DNA of 64,000 nt. Source: Ignavibacteriota bacterium. Lineage in GTDB: Bacteria; Bacteroidota; Ignavibacteria; UBA10030; BY39. Position numbers and translations under genes: made by a program. The notes beneath the pieces were generated by a model. That model was not told the DNA's origin, did no database searches, and worked only from the letters and a program-made list of their open reading frames with translations. Positions 55,249 through 64,000 of this stretch are shown here, piece after piece (within the stretch, counting starts at the first letter, position 1; each line of letters opens with the position of its first letter). The stretch covers positions 45,796-109,795 of the forward strand of contig QOQV01000010.1 of assembly GCA_003327435.1 (NCBI GenBank). The letters run 5' to 3'.

Positions 55249-58200
55249 TTACTTCATCATTATAGCTTTCTTTACAGCGGAGAATCCATCACTTGTCATC
55301 TTAACGAAGTAGACGCCGCTTGGAACCAGTTCACCTCTTGAGTTGGTGCCGTTCCATTCAATTGAATGGTAACCAGCATTCTTCACTCCATCATACAATG
55401 TAGCGACTTTGCTACCAAGAATGTCGTATACAACAATTTCCACACGAGCGGTCTTTGGTACAGCAAACTCGAACTTTGTTGATGGGTTGAATGGATTTGG
55501 ATAGTTCTGGCTGAGGTTAAACTCAGTTGGAACATTATCCATCGCATCAACTTTTAGAGAGATAGATGCAATATTTGGATTATCAATCTTAACTGTTCCT
55601 TTTTCAGAACTTAAGCTGTATTTCTTATCACCAATCTGTAAAGAGAAGCTCTTGGTTCTACTAACCAGTTGATATTCAACTGTTATTGGATATGCGGCGG
55701 AATTGATTCTAATACCATACTCGGCAGCTCCATCTGCAGGATAGGCTTCAAGCATTCTTTGAGAAGCATAACGAACATCAAACATTCCTTCTGGTGGACT
55801 TGGTGGTAATTCAAAGAAACTGACTGGTACTTTACCATCATTATCACCAAAGTATAATGTCTGTTTGTTTCCAGCTCTATCTGTAATAATCAGCCTGTTG
55901 AATGCAGAAATATCCGGTTGCATATAATCGGGACTTCTCTTGGCTGTAGCTGATATTACAAGGTTACCGCTTGAATTTGCCTTAATCCAGTATGCTTTAC
56001 CAGGCTGGATTGTATTTGCCACAACATATCCACCACTATATGCATAGAATGATGAACCAGCTCCACCTGGTACTGTAACATTAGATACTGGAACTGCTGT
56101 GCTGATCGAACCAATCATATTCCAACCAGCCTGTACCGGTATATTGAGGGAGCTGATACCGGAACCATATAATTCAATTGTTTGAGCAGCATTAAATTTC
56201 AACCAGTATCCGGTTCCAGGTGAAAGTGTTGTTTGAACCTGATATCCAGTTCCAGGTACGAATCTGAATGCATCTGAAACCGCAGTTGAGAATAAAGAAG
56301 ATTTTGGACCAGTTACCTGAACTGGTACAGAAACCATATTCCAGAGATTATTCACCGTAAATGTACCACCGGGAACAGATGGCACACATACTGCTCGCAT
56401 TACAAATCTTCCTTCAACATTACCACCAGGTTCACCAATTAGAACATTTCTGGTTGGTTGCCATAATGCTGATGGATCTTCGTTCCAGACTTTTGCACTA
56501 TCTTCTGTAAAGTAACTTGTAATTGTTCTATGATTATCAGGAGTCCATGGTATACTTGGTTCATAATAATCCCATCCTGCCGGGAAGACACTGGCGCGTG
56601 AGAATTGTATTCCAGCCCAGAAATCCTGACCTGCTGCAAATTGAATCCCATCACCATCACCAACGGGTAATGACATCCATCTACCGTTAGCAGTAATATA
56701 ATCATCACCTGAGAATTTCTTTCTCCAGATTATTGAACCAGGACTTGAATCAGTACCTGCAGACCAAACATACAATATTATAGAATCTGAATATGTAACA
56801 CCCTGATAGGAATTCACATACATTGCATCTAAATTCATTAGTTTAATATCTGTTGGTGCAGTGTAACGTACTGCAGCACAGATCGCTGAATCCTGATGAT
56901 CACGACCCCAATACGAATCAGCTAAATTATCGGAATCATCATAGGTAATTGTAAACGCATAAGCTGGATATGCGCGACCGTAGAAAATTGTAGTATCATT
57001 TTCTCTTACCATATCTTCTGGTAGATCTACCCAGATTCTATAGAAATATGTACCTCTTTCTGTAACAGGGAATGATAAAACAACAGAATCATATTGTGCA
57101 TAAGCAAGTCCACTTCGACCTACCGGCGTTTGCGCTGTTCCGCGTACTGTCCATCTTAGTGTATAAGGACCGTGTGCATAGCTACCAATATTCCTCACTT
57201 TAACCTGTACCTGAATATTTGGCATTGGTGGAGCTTTTGGAGCAATTGTGTTAAGTTGTTTGACTTCCCAGATTGTAAGATCATATTCCTTTGCAATAGT
57301 TATTGTCTTCGTTCCTTGGTCGTTATCTGCATCTTCATCACCTGGATAAAAAGCTTTTACATATACTTTGAACGCTCCACTGGCTGTTGGAGAAACAGTT
57401 TGTGTAAACCTTAATGTAGCAAATTTCCCATTCCAGGTAATACCTGTGAATGTCTCTGATGTACCATCGCCTGAATTGGCTGGGGCAGATCCAACTTTAT
57501 ATGTCAATGGTACACTGCTTGGATTACTTTCTACACCACCGTTGAAAATTGTAACGATAACCGTTTCCGGTACCCCAATAGCATGGATTCCAGTGTAATT
57601 TTTCAAATCAACACCAACAACAGATATATCCTTTTGTGGTTTATAATCTGTGTTTACTTTTAAGAATTTTAATGTAGAAAGTGATATTGGACGTCCATCA
57701 CCAAATGCAGAAGCACCCGGAATATTATCTTCCATAAAAGCAATATATAACCAGTTACTGTCGTTAATTATTGGATTAATCGTAGAAATACTGACATACC
57801 TTTCGTCAAGATCAGTTGTTTTGGTAACATTTTTTACATCAGCCCAGGTAATACCACCATCATCGCTATATGTATAAATAACATCACTATAATGCCACCC
57901 ACCACTTGGTGTTGATTCGTATACGCCTTCTAAAAATGCATCACAAGCTACAAATAGGCGTGTTTCTGTCTGGTTCTTTCCAAGTGCTGGATATGTAAAT
58001 GGCCAGCCATGATTTGCTTGTGATGAGTCGTTCGGTAGAGTTCTCATCATAAGCGGAAAATTGTTGCTGTCGATTACCACATGGGTCGTTTGCGTATTGG
58101 CATTATACAATTCAATACGATTTGATCTATAATAAAATTCACCATCATCTGCAGCTGGCATTGCTGTATAGGCAATATATAGTGTATTACCCAAATAGAT

Positions 58201-59145
58201 TGCATCAATACCACCCCAATAAATTGCTTTCTGATCAGCAACTGCGCCTGCAGCTACCTGCGGTGCACTCCAGGTCTGACCATTATTGGTTGACTCGATA
58301 TAAAATACTGTATCAGTACTTGTACCAGAACCAATCCTATGCCATGCAATGGCTACTTTACCCGATGGACCAACTGCAACAACATAACGACCACCAGCGG
58401 CATCTAAAGTATCAATAGGATACCAGTTAGAAAAAATTCCAAGTACATCATAAGTCACTACTCCTAAATCATCTGCTGTGGAACGGCTTGCTGCCATAAT
58501 TGTATTACCATTTGATGACACTGCAATATGTGGCCATATAGGTTCATCACTTGGATTTAAAGGATCCCATGGATCAGGTGTAAAACCTTCCGAAAATGTT
58601 TTTCCACCTTCTGATGCATCAAAATATATATAACTTGAAAGCGCACCATCTCCATCCGGATCAGCATGGTTCGAAACTGCTGCAGGATAACCTGGAATTC
58701 CAAGATATGGATTCAAAGTCATTGAGGGAAAACCAGAACGCACTGTTGGAACCGTCACAGGTGTACCCCAGGTTGCACCTCCATTAGAACTGAAATTATA
58801 TCTGGTTCGCCTTGATGGACTCTGCTGTGTTGGATCTGTTGAAATCATCATAATCGCATGAACCTTGTTAGGATTTGTGGGATTCATTTCAAGATAATCC
58901 ATCGAACCGCCATTGCTCTGATAATCGTAATATCCTGAAATATTTGTTGAAACACCAGCAGCATTTGCTGGAGCATTATACGGTGGAGGTTCTTGTTTGT
59001 TATTTGAACTAGGATGCTTCCCTTGTTCATAAGGCATTAGTTTAGGATTTTCGGGTAACACTTTCGTATTTAACACTGTCTGTGCAACCACGAAATTACC
59101 CAAAAGGAATGCTAGAACTACTGAAATGATTACTATTCTCTTCAT
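55249..59145 (-). CDS. Very large T9SS-sorted protein with sialidase-like (BNR) repeats, GWN and ELPP modules
   Basis: A 1298-residue protein. A signal peptide is followed by about 450 residues with BNR/Asp-box-like motifs (SSNGGATWG, STNNGQTWS, YSDDGGITWA) typical of sialidase-fold propellers; no complete sialidase active site (FRIP, conserved Arg triad) is visible. Next come CARDB/Ig-like domains (about 510-760; VVGVDLKNYTGIHAIGVPET), a jelly-roll-like region, two GWN modules (NLWNMVSVPV, then AGWNMIGSIS), an ELPP module (1093-1209; ELPPSPPEGMFDVRYASQR) and the T9SS sorting domain (1210-1298). It starts 43 bases after the 59189 gene with AAAGGAG before the ATG. Confidence 0.88.
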   Translation of the reverse strand: MKRIVIISVVLAFLLGNFVVAQTVLNTKVLPENPKLMPYEQGKHPSSNNKQEPPPYNAPANAAGVSTNISGYYDYQSNGGSMDYLEMNPTNPNKVHAIMMISTDPTQQSPSRRTRYNFSSNGGATWGTPVTVPTVRSGFPSMTLNPYLGIPGYPAAVSNHADPDGDGALSSYIYFDASEGGKTFSEGFTPDPWDPLNPSDEPIWPHIAVSSNGNTIMAASRSTADDLGVVTYDVLGIFSNWYPIDTLDAAGGRYVVAVGPSGKVAIAWHRIGSGTSTDTVFYIESTNNGQTWSAPQVAAGAVADQKAIYWGGIDAIYLGNTLYIAYTAMPAADDGEFYYRSNRIELYNANTQTTHVVIDSNNFPLMMRTLPNDSSQANHGWPFTYPALGKNQTETRLFVACDAFLEGVYESTPSGGWHYSDVIYTYSDDGGITWADVKNVTKTTDLDERYVSISTINPIINDSNWLYIAFMEDNIPGASAFGDGRPISLSTLKFLKVNTDYKPQKDISVVGVDLKNYTGIHAIGVPETVIVTIFNGGVESNPSSVPLTYKVGSAPANSGDGTSETFTGITWNGKFATLRFTQTVSPTASGAFKVYVKAFYPGDEDADNDQGTKTITIAKEYDLTIWEVKQLNTIAPKAPPMPNIQVQVKVRNIGSYAHGPYTLRWTVRGTAQTPVGRSGLAYAQYDSVVLSFPVTERGTYFYRIWVDLPEDMVRENDTTIFYGRAYPAYAFTITYDDSDNLADSYWGRDHQDSAICAAVRYTAPTDIKLMNLDAMYVNSYQGVTYSDSIILYVWSAGTDSSPGSIIWRKKFSGDDYITANGRWMSLPVGDGDGIQFAAGQDFWAGIQFSRASVFPAGWDYYEPSIPWTPDNHRTITSYFTEDSAKVWNEDPSALWQPTRNVLIGEPGGNVEGRFVMRAVCVPSVPGGTFTVNNLWNMVSVPVQVTGPKSSLFSTAVSDAFRFVPGTGYQVQTTLSPGTGYWLKFNAAQTIELYGSGISSLNIPVQAGWNMIGSISTAVPVSNVTVPGGAGSSFYAYSGGYVVANTIQPGKAYWIKANSSGNLVISATAKRSPDYMQPDISAFNRLIITDRAGNKQTLYFGDNDGKVPVSFFELPPSPPEGMFDVRYASQRMLEAYPADGAAEYGIRINSAAYPITVEYQLVSRTKSFSLQIGDKKYSLSSEKGTVKIDNPNIASISLKVDAMDNVPTEFNLSQNYPNPFNPSTKFEFAVPKTARVEIVVYDILGSKVATLYDGVKNAGYHSIEWNGTNSRGELVPSGVYFVKMTSDGFSAVKKAIMMK

Positions 59146-59188
59146 AGTAACTCCTTTAATTTGTTTTGAGTTAATTGTTGATTATTTA

Positions 59189-61999
59189 TTATTTGACTAA
59201 TAATACTTTTTGAACCTTTAAATTATTGTTTGAACCATCTTTATTTTCTGCAGAAAATCGAACATAATAAACACCACTTGGCTGATGAACCGATAGCTCG
59301 TCAGTACCATCCCAAACGGTGCTATATGTTCCAGGCAATAAATTAGCCCTCAATAGGGTTTTAACTTTTTCACCAATCAAATTGTAAACACCCAATTCTA
59401 TATCTGCGCTTTTCATAACGGAAAATCTTATATTGGTCTCAGGATTGAATGGATTAGGATAACATGGATACAAAACAAAATCATCCGGAATTTCATCATT
59501 CTCAAGTTTTATTCTCAAAGGTCTGGCACCATATTTAATCAAAATCAATGTATTAATATTCTCATTATTGATCTCAACACTTGATTGGTGATCCATACGA
59601 ATATTGATAGTAAATCCACCAATTTCATCTCTCATTTTCATACTATCGCAGATATTGTAAAGAAAATCTTTATTCCATCTGGCGATAATTGGATAAGTTC
59701 CAATTCCTGTTTGAAATTTAACTCTATAGGTATCTATTTGTGTAAATGATACAAATGGCAAATAGTTTATTCTTGTTCCTTCTCCAAGTACATTTGGTCT
59801 GCGTGGAGGGCTTATCCATCGAACATCAAAAAATCCAGGCATTACAGGTGGAAGTTCATATTCACCAAGCTGTGTATCAATTCCATGAGTTGCTTGTGGA
59901 TGTACACCAAACTTCAGTGTGTCCCATCCTCCAGCCGATTCGAATACAATGAAAGAAGTCAACCAGTTTGCTGGTTCATCACCATAAGTTCTGAATCGCC
60001 ATACTTCAGAAAAAGGTCCAACACCCGCTTTGTTCTTTGCCTTTACACGCCAGAAGTAACGAGTAATTTGTGTTAATGGGCCAATCTGTCGTTGAGTATC
60101 CACAATGTTTGTATCAAGCAAAATTCTATTCGCAATTGTAAATAACGAATCTTTCGAAACTTCTAACATATAAACTTCAGCATAATCAGCAGGATGCCAT
60201 TTTAGAGTTGGGTTTAGTGAAATATTTGGTGCACCATTCTGTGGATAGAACAAAACAGGAGCAGATGGCGATGGATAAGGCGCAGTGGTAAAATTCCAGA
60301 TCTCTGAATATTCACCATAACCTTTACTATTCCAGCCTCTAACTCTCCAGTAGTATCTGATTCCAGATTCAAGCGGTCCAATTGACTTACTTGTTCCACT
60401 GTACGAACTATCTTCAAATAATGGATGTGTGAATGTAACCAGTGTGTCCACCTGATAATGATATTTCGATGCAAGTTCCGAAGCATTCCAGATTAAAGTA
60501 GGATTCAATAAAATTCCTGTTGAGTTATTCGCAGGTGAGTTAAGCTGTATTTGTTCAGGAATTGTTAAAATTGTTTTAAACGACCAGACATCGGAGTACG
60601 GGCCATTACCTGCATAATTCTTTCCCCGGACCCTCCAGTAATAAATTCTATATGAATTCAATGCAGGTACCTGTTGTGATGTTGTAAGAACATTTAAATT
60701 ACTGTAAACAATGTTTGTAAGATTCACATCACTTGCAACTGTTAGTTCATAAGCAGAAGCATATTGTGCCTGGTTCCAGATCAGTGTTGGACTCAAGGCA
60801 ACATTACTATCATTATTTGCAGGAGTATTTAAATTGGGTTTTTCGGGCAACGGTATTATAGTTTTAAATTTCCATTTCGGACTGAATGGACCAGTTCCAG
60901 AATTGTTTTTAGCCCTAACTCTCCAGTAGTAAATTCTCCAGTTTTCTAAATTCACCTGTTTAGATGTATCTGTTAAGGTTGAATCGTTCACAATAAATGT
61001 AGTGAAGTTAGAATCAATTGAAAGTTGCAAATGATATGTTGATGCGAATTCTGATTTTCTCCATCTTATTACTGGATTAATTGCAATAGCTGTATCATTA
61101 TCTGCGGGGAATAATTGAACCGGTGCTGCTGGAGGTGGAGGTGCTGTTGTAAAGTTAAACACTTCTGATGTTGAACTACCGAAACTATTTACAGATTTAA
61201 CTCTCCAGTAATACTTTGTATTATAATCTAAATTAAAGTTTATTGTATTTTTTGAGCTTAATGGAAATTGTAACAGATCGTTTGAATCTCTTTTTACTAT
61301 ATTTGCGAAGTTCTGATCTGTAGCTACTTCAATTATATACTTAGTTGCACCAAACGAGCCATACCATTCCAGGGTGATTTTTGGCGATAAATTAATTGAA
61401 TTATTTTCTGGTTTATACAATGGCGAAGCGACCGGTGCCTGATTGGGTGGAGTTTTAAGACCGAAAGACCAGATACGAACTCCCGTTACTTCCCACCAGA
61501 AGGCGGCTCTCAAAATATTTAAATCCATTCTTCGAGCTGTAGTGATGGAAGTTCCTATTTTTATACTATCAAACGCATTTGATAAGCCAGCAGGCCAGGT
61601 GAATATAATTGAGTCGCCCGCTACAAGTCCTGCCTGTAAGCTCAACCTGAACGTATCTCTCTGAGCAGCCCCTATTGACTGTTTAATATCATAAGGGGTC
61701 CCCTCACCCATACATTTAACTACACGGTTATCAGTGAACCTGATATCATATATATCCGATGGAGGTTTTGGTGGAAGCTCAAATTCCAATACTTTTATTC
61801 CATTATAGAAAGTTAATGTATCGTTATCAAGACAGTAAGTTGCGTTTGGGTGCATACCAAATACAAGTTCAGCTAAACCACCGTTCAATCCTGTTGCTTT
61901 TAATGGTATTGCAAAATTCGCCGTCTGACTATTTACACCATATGACATCATTAAAACTAACAGGCAGAATAATAATATTTTACTTACGCTGGAATTCAC
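59189..61999 (-). CDS. T9SS-sorted protein with five fibronectin III-like repeats between two ELPP modules
   Basis: A 936-residue protein. A signal peptide (ILLFCLLVLMMSYGVNSQ) leads to an ELPP module (about 25-180; LVFGMHPNATYCLD and ELPPKPPSDIYDIRF), five repeats of about 95 residues resembling fibronectin III (about 185-680; each with YYWRV(R/K)..N and a W-F(T/K)T end), a second ELPP module (about 683-830; LKFGVHPQATHGID, ELPPVMPGFFDVRW), then the T9SS domain (YPCYPNPFNPETN, a variant in which NYPNPFNP reads CYPNPFNP). The best start is a GTG at 61999 with no visible ribosome binding site; an in-frame stop lies 5 codons upstream. Likely an extended surface adhesin or stalk. Confidence 0.85.
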   Translation of the reverse strand: MNSSVSKILLFCLLVLMMSYGVNSQTANFAIPLKATGLNGGLAELVFGMHPNATYCLDNDTLTFYNGIKVLEFELPPKPPSDIYDIRFTDNRVVKCMGEGTPYDIKQSIGAAQRDTFRLSLQAGLVAGDSIIFTWPAGLSNAFDSIKIGTSITTARRMDLNILRAAFWWEVTGVRIWSFGLKTPPNQAPVASPLYKPENNSINLSPKITLEWYGSFGATKYIIEVATDQNFANIVKRDSNDLLQFPLSSKNTINFNLDYNTKYYWRVKSVNSFGSSTSEVFNFTTAPPPPAAPVQLFPADNDTAIAINPVIRWRKSEFASTYHLQLSIDSNFTTFIVNDSTLTDTSKQVNLENWRIYYWRVRAKNNSGTGPFSPKWKFKTIIPLPEKPNLNTPANNDSNVALSPTLIWNQAQYASAYELTVASDVNLTNIVYSNLNVLTTSQQVPALNSYRIYYWRVRGKNYAGNGPYSDVWSFKTILTIPEQIQLNSPANNSTGILLNPTLIWNASELASKYHYQVDTLVTFTHPLFEDSSYSGTSKSIGPLESGIRYYWRVRGWNSKGYGEYSEIWNFTTAPYPSPSAPVLFYPQNGAPNISLNPTLKWHPADYAEVYMLEVSKDSLFTIANRILLDTNIVDTQRQIGPLTQITRYFWRVKAKNKAGVGPFSEVWRFRTYGDEPANWLTSFIVFESAGGWDTLKFGVHPQATHGIDTQLGEYELPPVMPGFFDVRWISPPRRPNVLGEGTRINYLPFVSFTQIDTYRVKFQTGIGTYPIIARWNKDFLYNICDSMKMRDEIGGFTINIRMDHQSSVEINNENINTLILIKYGARPLRIKLENDEIPDDFVLYPCYPNPFNPETNIRFSVMKSADIELGVYNLIGEKVKTLLRANLLPGTYSTVWDGTDELSVHQPSGVYYVRFSAENKDGSNNNLKVQKVLLVK

Positions 62000-62048
62000 T
62001 ACAATTATTTTTTAGATACTTATTTTTTGTAGAGTTACGATTTCCATA

Positions 62049-62080
62049 AATCTCTCCTGCGTAATAAAGCAGGAGAGATT
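62049..62080 (-). terminator. Hairpin between the 62092 and 59189 genes
   Basis: AATCTCTCCTGC (62049-62060) pairs perfectly with GCAGGAGAGATT (62069-62080) around an 8-base loop, 12 bases past the stop of the 62092 gene on the minus strand. T's after the stem are few, so termination may be partial. Confidence 0.72.
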
Positions 62081-62091
62081 CTGGATTATTT

Positions 62092-62976
62092 TTATTTCAT
62101 TAATAACAATTTCAATGTTTGTGTATAAGATGCACCGTTCTCACCAATTGCGTTCATTTTGCAATAATAAATACCGCTCGATACTGGTGAATTGTGAGCA
62201 TTCAAACCGTTCCACTCTATACTATATACACCAGGTTTTAAATTCTCAGATACCAAAGTATTAACTTTTCTTCCTAAAACATCAAATATTGTAATATCCA
62301 CATTTGATTGAGCAGGAATCGAAAATTTTATTTTTGTTGATGGGTTGAATGGGTTAGGATAGTTCTGGAAAAGTGCAAAACTTTCTGGAATCTCATTTTC
62401 AATTTTTACACTGTTAATAGTTTTTGTTGCAATAATTCTTATTGAAGTCACCATATCGTCAGTAATTTCGATTGAAGTTTGTGTTAGCATATCGATTACA
62501 TCACCTGCAGTGAGAGTTGCTGATGTATAGAACTCGTTCAAATTTGCTGGCCAGGAAAATGTTACCGGATATCCTGGATCCCCAGGTTGAAATTTTACCC
62601 TAAAAGTATCCTTAATTGCAATGGTTGTAGACCACTCCCTAATGTCTATTTCAATTCCTTGATCCATACATTTACCATCACCTGTTCGGCTATCAACAAA
62701 TCTTACATCAAATACTCCATCAGGCGGTGAAGGTGGCAATTCTGATTCTAAAAGAGAATCAGTTGGACTTAAATAAATTACTACTATAGGATCAACGCAA
62801 TAGGTTGCATTTCTGTGACCACCAAAATAAATTGTTTTCACATTAGCATTTCCAGCATTAGATACTGTTAATGGAACTACAAACCATTCATTAGTAGATA
62901 TTATCTGTGCCGGAGCCGAAACAAATACAACTAAACTCATCAACACAATTGCTACACTAACTATTTTCAACTTCAT
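62092..62976 (-). CDS. Minimal T9SS-sorted protein consisting of one ELPP module
   Basis: A 294-residue protein: signal peptide (IVSVAIVLMSLVVFVSAPAQ), one ELPP module (about 30-200; IYFGGHRNATYCVDP, SELPPSPPDGVFDVRFVDSR, PVTFSWPANL) and a T9SS type A sorting domain (about 206-294; LFQNYPNPFNPSTKIKFSIP). It shows that the module folds without other domains and can be exported alone. Strong AGGAGG ribosome binding site before the ATG. No enzyme motif is visible. Confidence 0.88.
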   Translation of the reverse strand: MKLKIVSVAIVLMSLVVFVSAPAQIISTNEWFVVPLTVSNAGNANVKTIYFGGHRNATYCVDPIVVIYLSPTDSLLESELPPSPPDGVFDVRFVDSRTGDGKCMDQGIEIDIREWSTTIAIKDTFRVKFQPGDPGYPVTFSWPANLNEFYTSATLTAGDVIDMLTQTSIEITDDMVTSIRIIATKTINSVKIENEIPESFALFQNYPNPFNPSTKIKFSIPAQSNVDITIFDVLGRKVNTLVSENLKPGVYSIEWNGLNAHNSPVSSGIYYCKMNAIGENGASYTQTLKLLLMK

Positions 62977-63056
62977 TTAAATCCTCCTAAATTGTTTTTG
63001 TTATTTTTATAATCGTTAATTGAGTTAATTATACATACTAATTTGTTTTTCTTAGC

Positions 63057-63087
63057 TGTTCGTTCAACCAGCAAGGCTAAACGAACA
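63057..63087 (-). terminator. Hairpin in the gap between the last two genes
   Basis: TGTTCGTT (63057-63064) pairs with AACGAACA (63080-63087). It lies between the 63100-63134 hairpin and the leader of the 62092 gene, and may act as a second terminator or processing site. Confidence 0.45.
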
Positions 63088-63099
63088 ATAAAAACATAA

Positions 63100-63134
63100 G
63101 GGAGGAGGACGGAGTTATACACTCCGCCCTTCCC
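63100..63134 (-). terminator. Terminator-like hairpin after the right-edge gene
   Basis: CGGAGT (63110-63115) pairs with ACTCCG (63121-63126) around a five-base loop, extended by interrupted G/C pairing out to 63100 and 63134. It begins within 10 bases of the stop at 63143, and is followed on the minus strand by TTATGTTTTTATT. Confidence 0.6.
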
Positions 63135-63142
63135 TGTACAAA

Positions 63143-64000
63143 TTACTTCATCAAGACCATCTTCTTGACTTGCGAGAACTTCTGTGCATTTTCACCAACA
63201 CCTTCAGCAGTCAGTTGATAGAAGTAAATACCTGATGCTAATTTACCAGCATCAAATTCTACTTCATTCATACCTTCTGTGAAGAGTTCTTTATTAGCCA
63301 GAGTTGCAACTTCCTGACCGAGAATGTTGTAAACTTTCAAGGTCACAATTGCATCCTCAGGTAATATGAACTGAATTGTAGTTGTTGGGTTGAATGGGTT
63401 AGGATAGTTCTGTGCAAGTTCGAAGACATCCGGTACATCAGCATATTTGCGTTCGACTGGAGTTATGCGTGCAATCACAGCACCCTCGTCAATGCGCAAG
63501 AATGGTACCTCTGTAAGATCCTTTACACCTTTCAGCACTGTAGCAGTTGCAAAGCTTACTGTATCAAGTGGTCCGGCAAAAGCTTCATTTAATTTACGAA
63601 CTATTTGATAATACAGATTTGCATCGCCAGATTTTGCAGTCATTGCTGCGCTCGCCTGTGCAAAGATTTCCTTTATCTTCTTGCCATTGAATCCTGCAAG
63701 TGCAGTAACTGTATCATCATATACAAGCTCACCAAAACCAAGTGCAGTATGTTCGGTTGCGCTTGCTGCAATCGCTAACTTCAATGCTACAAGCTCTGCA
63801 AATAACTTATTATTGTGCTTATTCGGTGGTAAGGTCTTCTGCAACTTAACTAATGGTTTACCATTCTCAAATATATCGAAGAACCTCGGTCCACCTGTGT
63901 GGATACCGGTCTTGTCTCTTAGTGACTTCTGCACATCGCCAGGTTTTGCCATCAATACCCAGCCAAAGTCCTTTGGTGCTTCCGGATGTGGTGTACCAAC
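63143..64000 (-). CDS. T9SS-sorted protein, C-terminal part (5' end outside window)
   Basis: The frame stays open from its stop at 63143 to the right edge (285 residues visible), so the N-terminus is missing; the internal TTG/ATG near 63952 is not the start. The visible part begins VGTPHPEAPKDFGWVLMAKP and contains a domain of about 150 residues paralogous to residues 455-603 of the protein at 52968 (KLFAELVALKLAIAAS, ALGFGELVY, AGPLDTVSFATATVLKG, EVPFLR). It ends with the T9SS sorting domain (LAQNYPNPFNPTTTIQFILP to VKKMVLMK). The gene is probably a full paralogue of the 52968 gene. Confidence 0.88.
   Translation of the reverse strand, partial: VGTPHPEAPKDFGWVLMAKPGDVQKSLRDKTGIHTGGPRFFDIFENGKPLVKLQKTLPPNKHNNKLFAELVALKLAIAASATEHTALGFGELVYDDTVTALAGFNGKKIKEIFAQASAAMTAKSGDANLYYQIVRKLNEAFAGPLDTVSFATATVLKGVKDLTEVPFLRIDEGAVIARITPVERKYADVPDVFELAQNYPNPFNPTTTIQFILPEDAIVTLKVYNILGQEVATLANKELFTEGMNEVEFDAGKLASGIYFYQLTAEGVGENAQKFSQVKKMVLMK

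Noticed and set aside
55249..59145. Sialidase activity for the BNR-repeat protein.
   Set aside because: Asp-box-like motifs are present, but the FRIP motif, Arg triad and catalytic Tyr/Glu were not recognisable, so only the propeller fold is suggested.

Overview
The window comes from an AT-rich, low-GC bacterium of the Ignavibacteria / Chlorobi–Bacteroidota neighbourhood (inference). The main evidence is a run of very large secreted proteins ending in the type IX secretion (T9SS) type A sorting domain, with the NYPNPFNP motif about 85-90 residues from the C-terminus, together with a BatA-E operon and a DUF5683-type outer-membrane-associated protein. Promoter-like sites fit the ordinary sigma-70 pattern (TTGNNN, 17 nt, TATAAT) better than the Bacteroides -33/-7 pattern. 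No rRNA, tRNA, insertion sequence, CRISPR array or phage gene was found. The two edge genes are cut by the window.

Layout. (1) 1-6923, minus strand: a housekeeping run of a UPF0173 hydrolase, ParA, ParB, RidA, a DUF5683 protein, SpmA (with a large inserted domain), SpmB, proline dehydrogenase and the start of an OPT-family transporter. (2) 7127-15196, plus strand: MoxR ATPase, DUF58 protein, an extra BatD-like protein and BatA, BatB, BatC, BatD, BatE, tightly packed and driven by a clear promoter in the divergent gap. (3) 15250-19989: a Cache-HAMP histidine kinase, an NtrC-type sigma-54 activator, and a double-receiver protein with an unusual duplicated, Cys-bearing linker. (4) 20116-35728: a cell-surface polysaccharide locus (dTDP-sugar genes, SLBB export protein, Wzz-like chain-length protein, flippase, polymerase-like protein, six glycosyl- or phosphoglycosyl-transferase genes and an aminotransferase), including a GT2 fused to a degenerate phosphoglycosyltransferase. 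(5) 35731-40735: accA, thioesterase, a 58-residue Trm112-like protein, nadC, a second flippase and prfA, closed by a bidirectional terminator. (6) 40817-64000, minus strand: surface and secreted proteins.

Region 6 is the most unusual. A probable fimbrial system lies at 48559-52705: an abundant-looking secreted subunit with its own strong promoter and structured leader, a hairpin that may attenuate read-through, then a PapD-like chaperone and an usher-like outer-membrane barrel whose start overlaps the chaperone stop. The same run continues into two T9SS-sorted YCF48-repeat proteins and perhaps a third T9SS protein, suggesting that a chaperone-usher-like pathway and T9SS cargo are co-expressed. 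The remaining T9SS proteins share mosaic modules: an 'ELPP.PP..FD.RF' module present six times, paired GWN modules, FN3-like repeats, a HYDIN-like Ig domain and a duplicated domain of about 150 residues.
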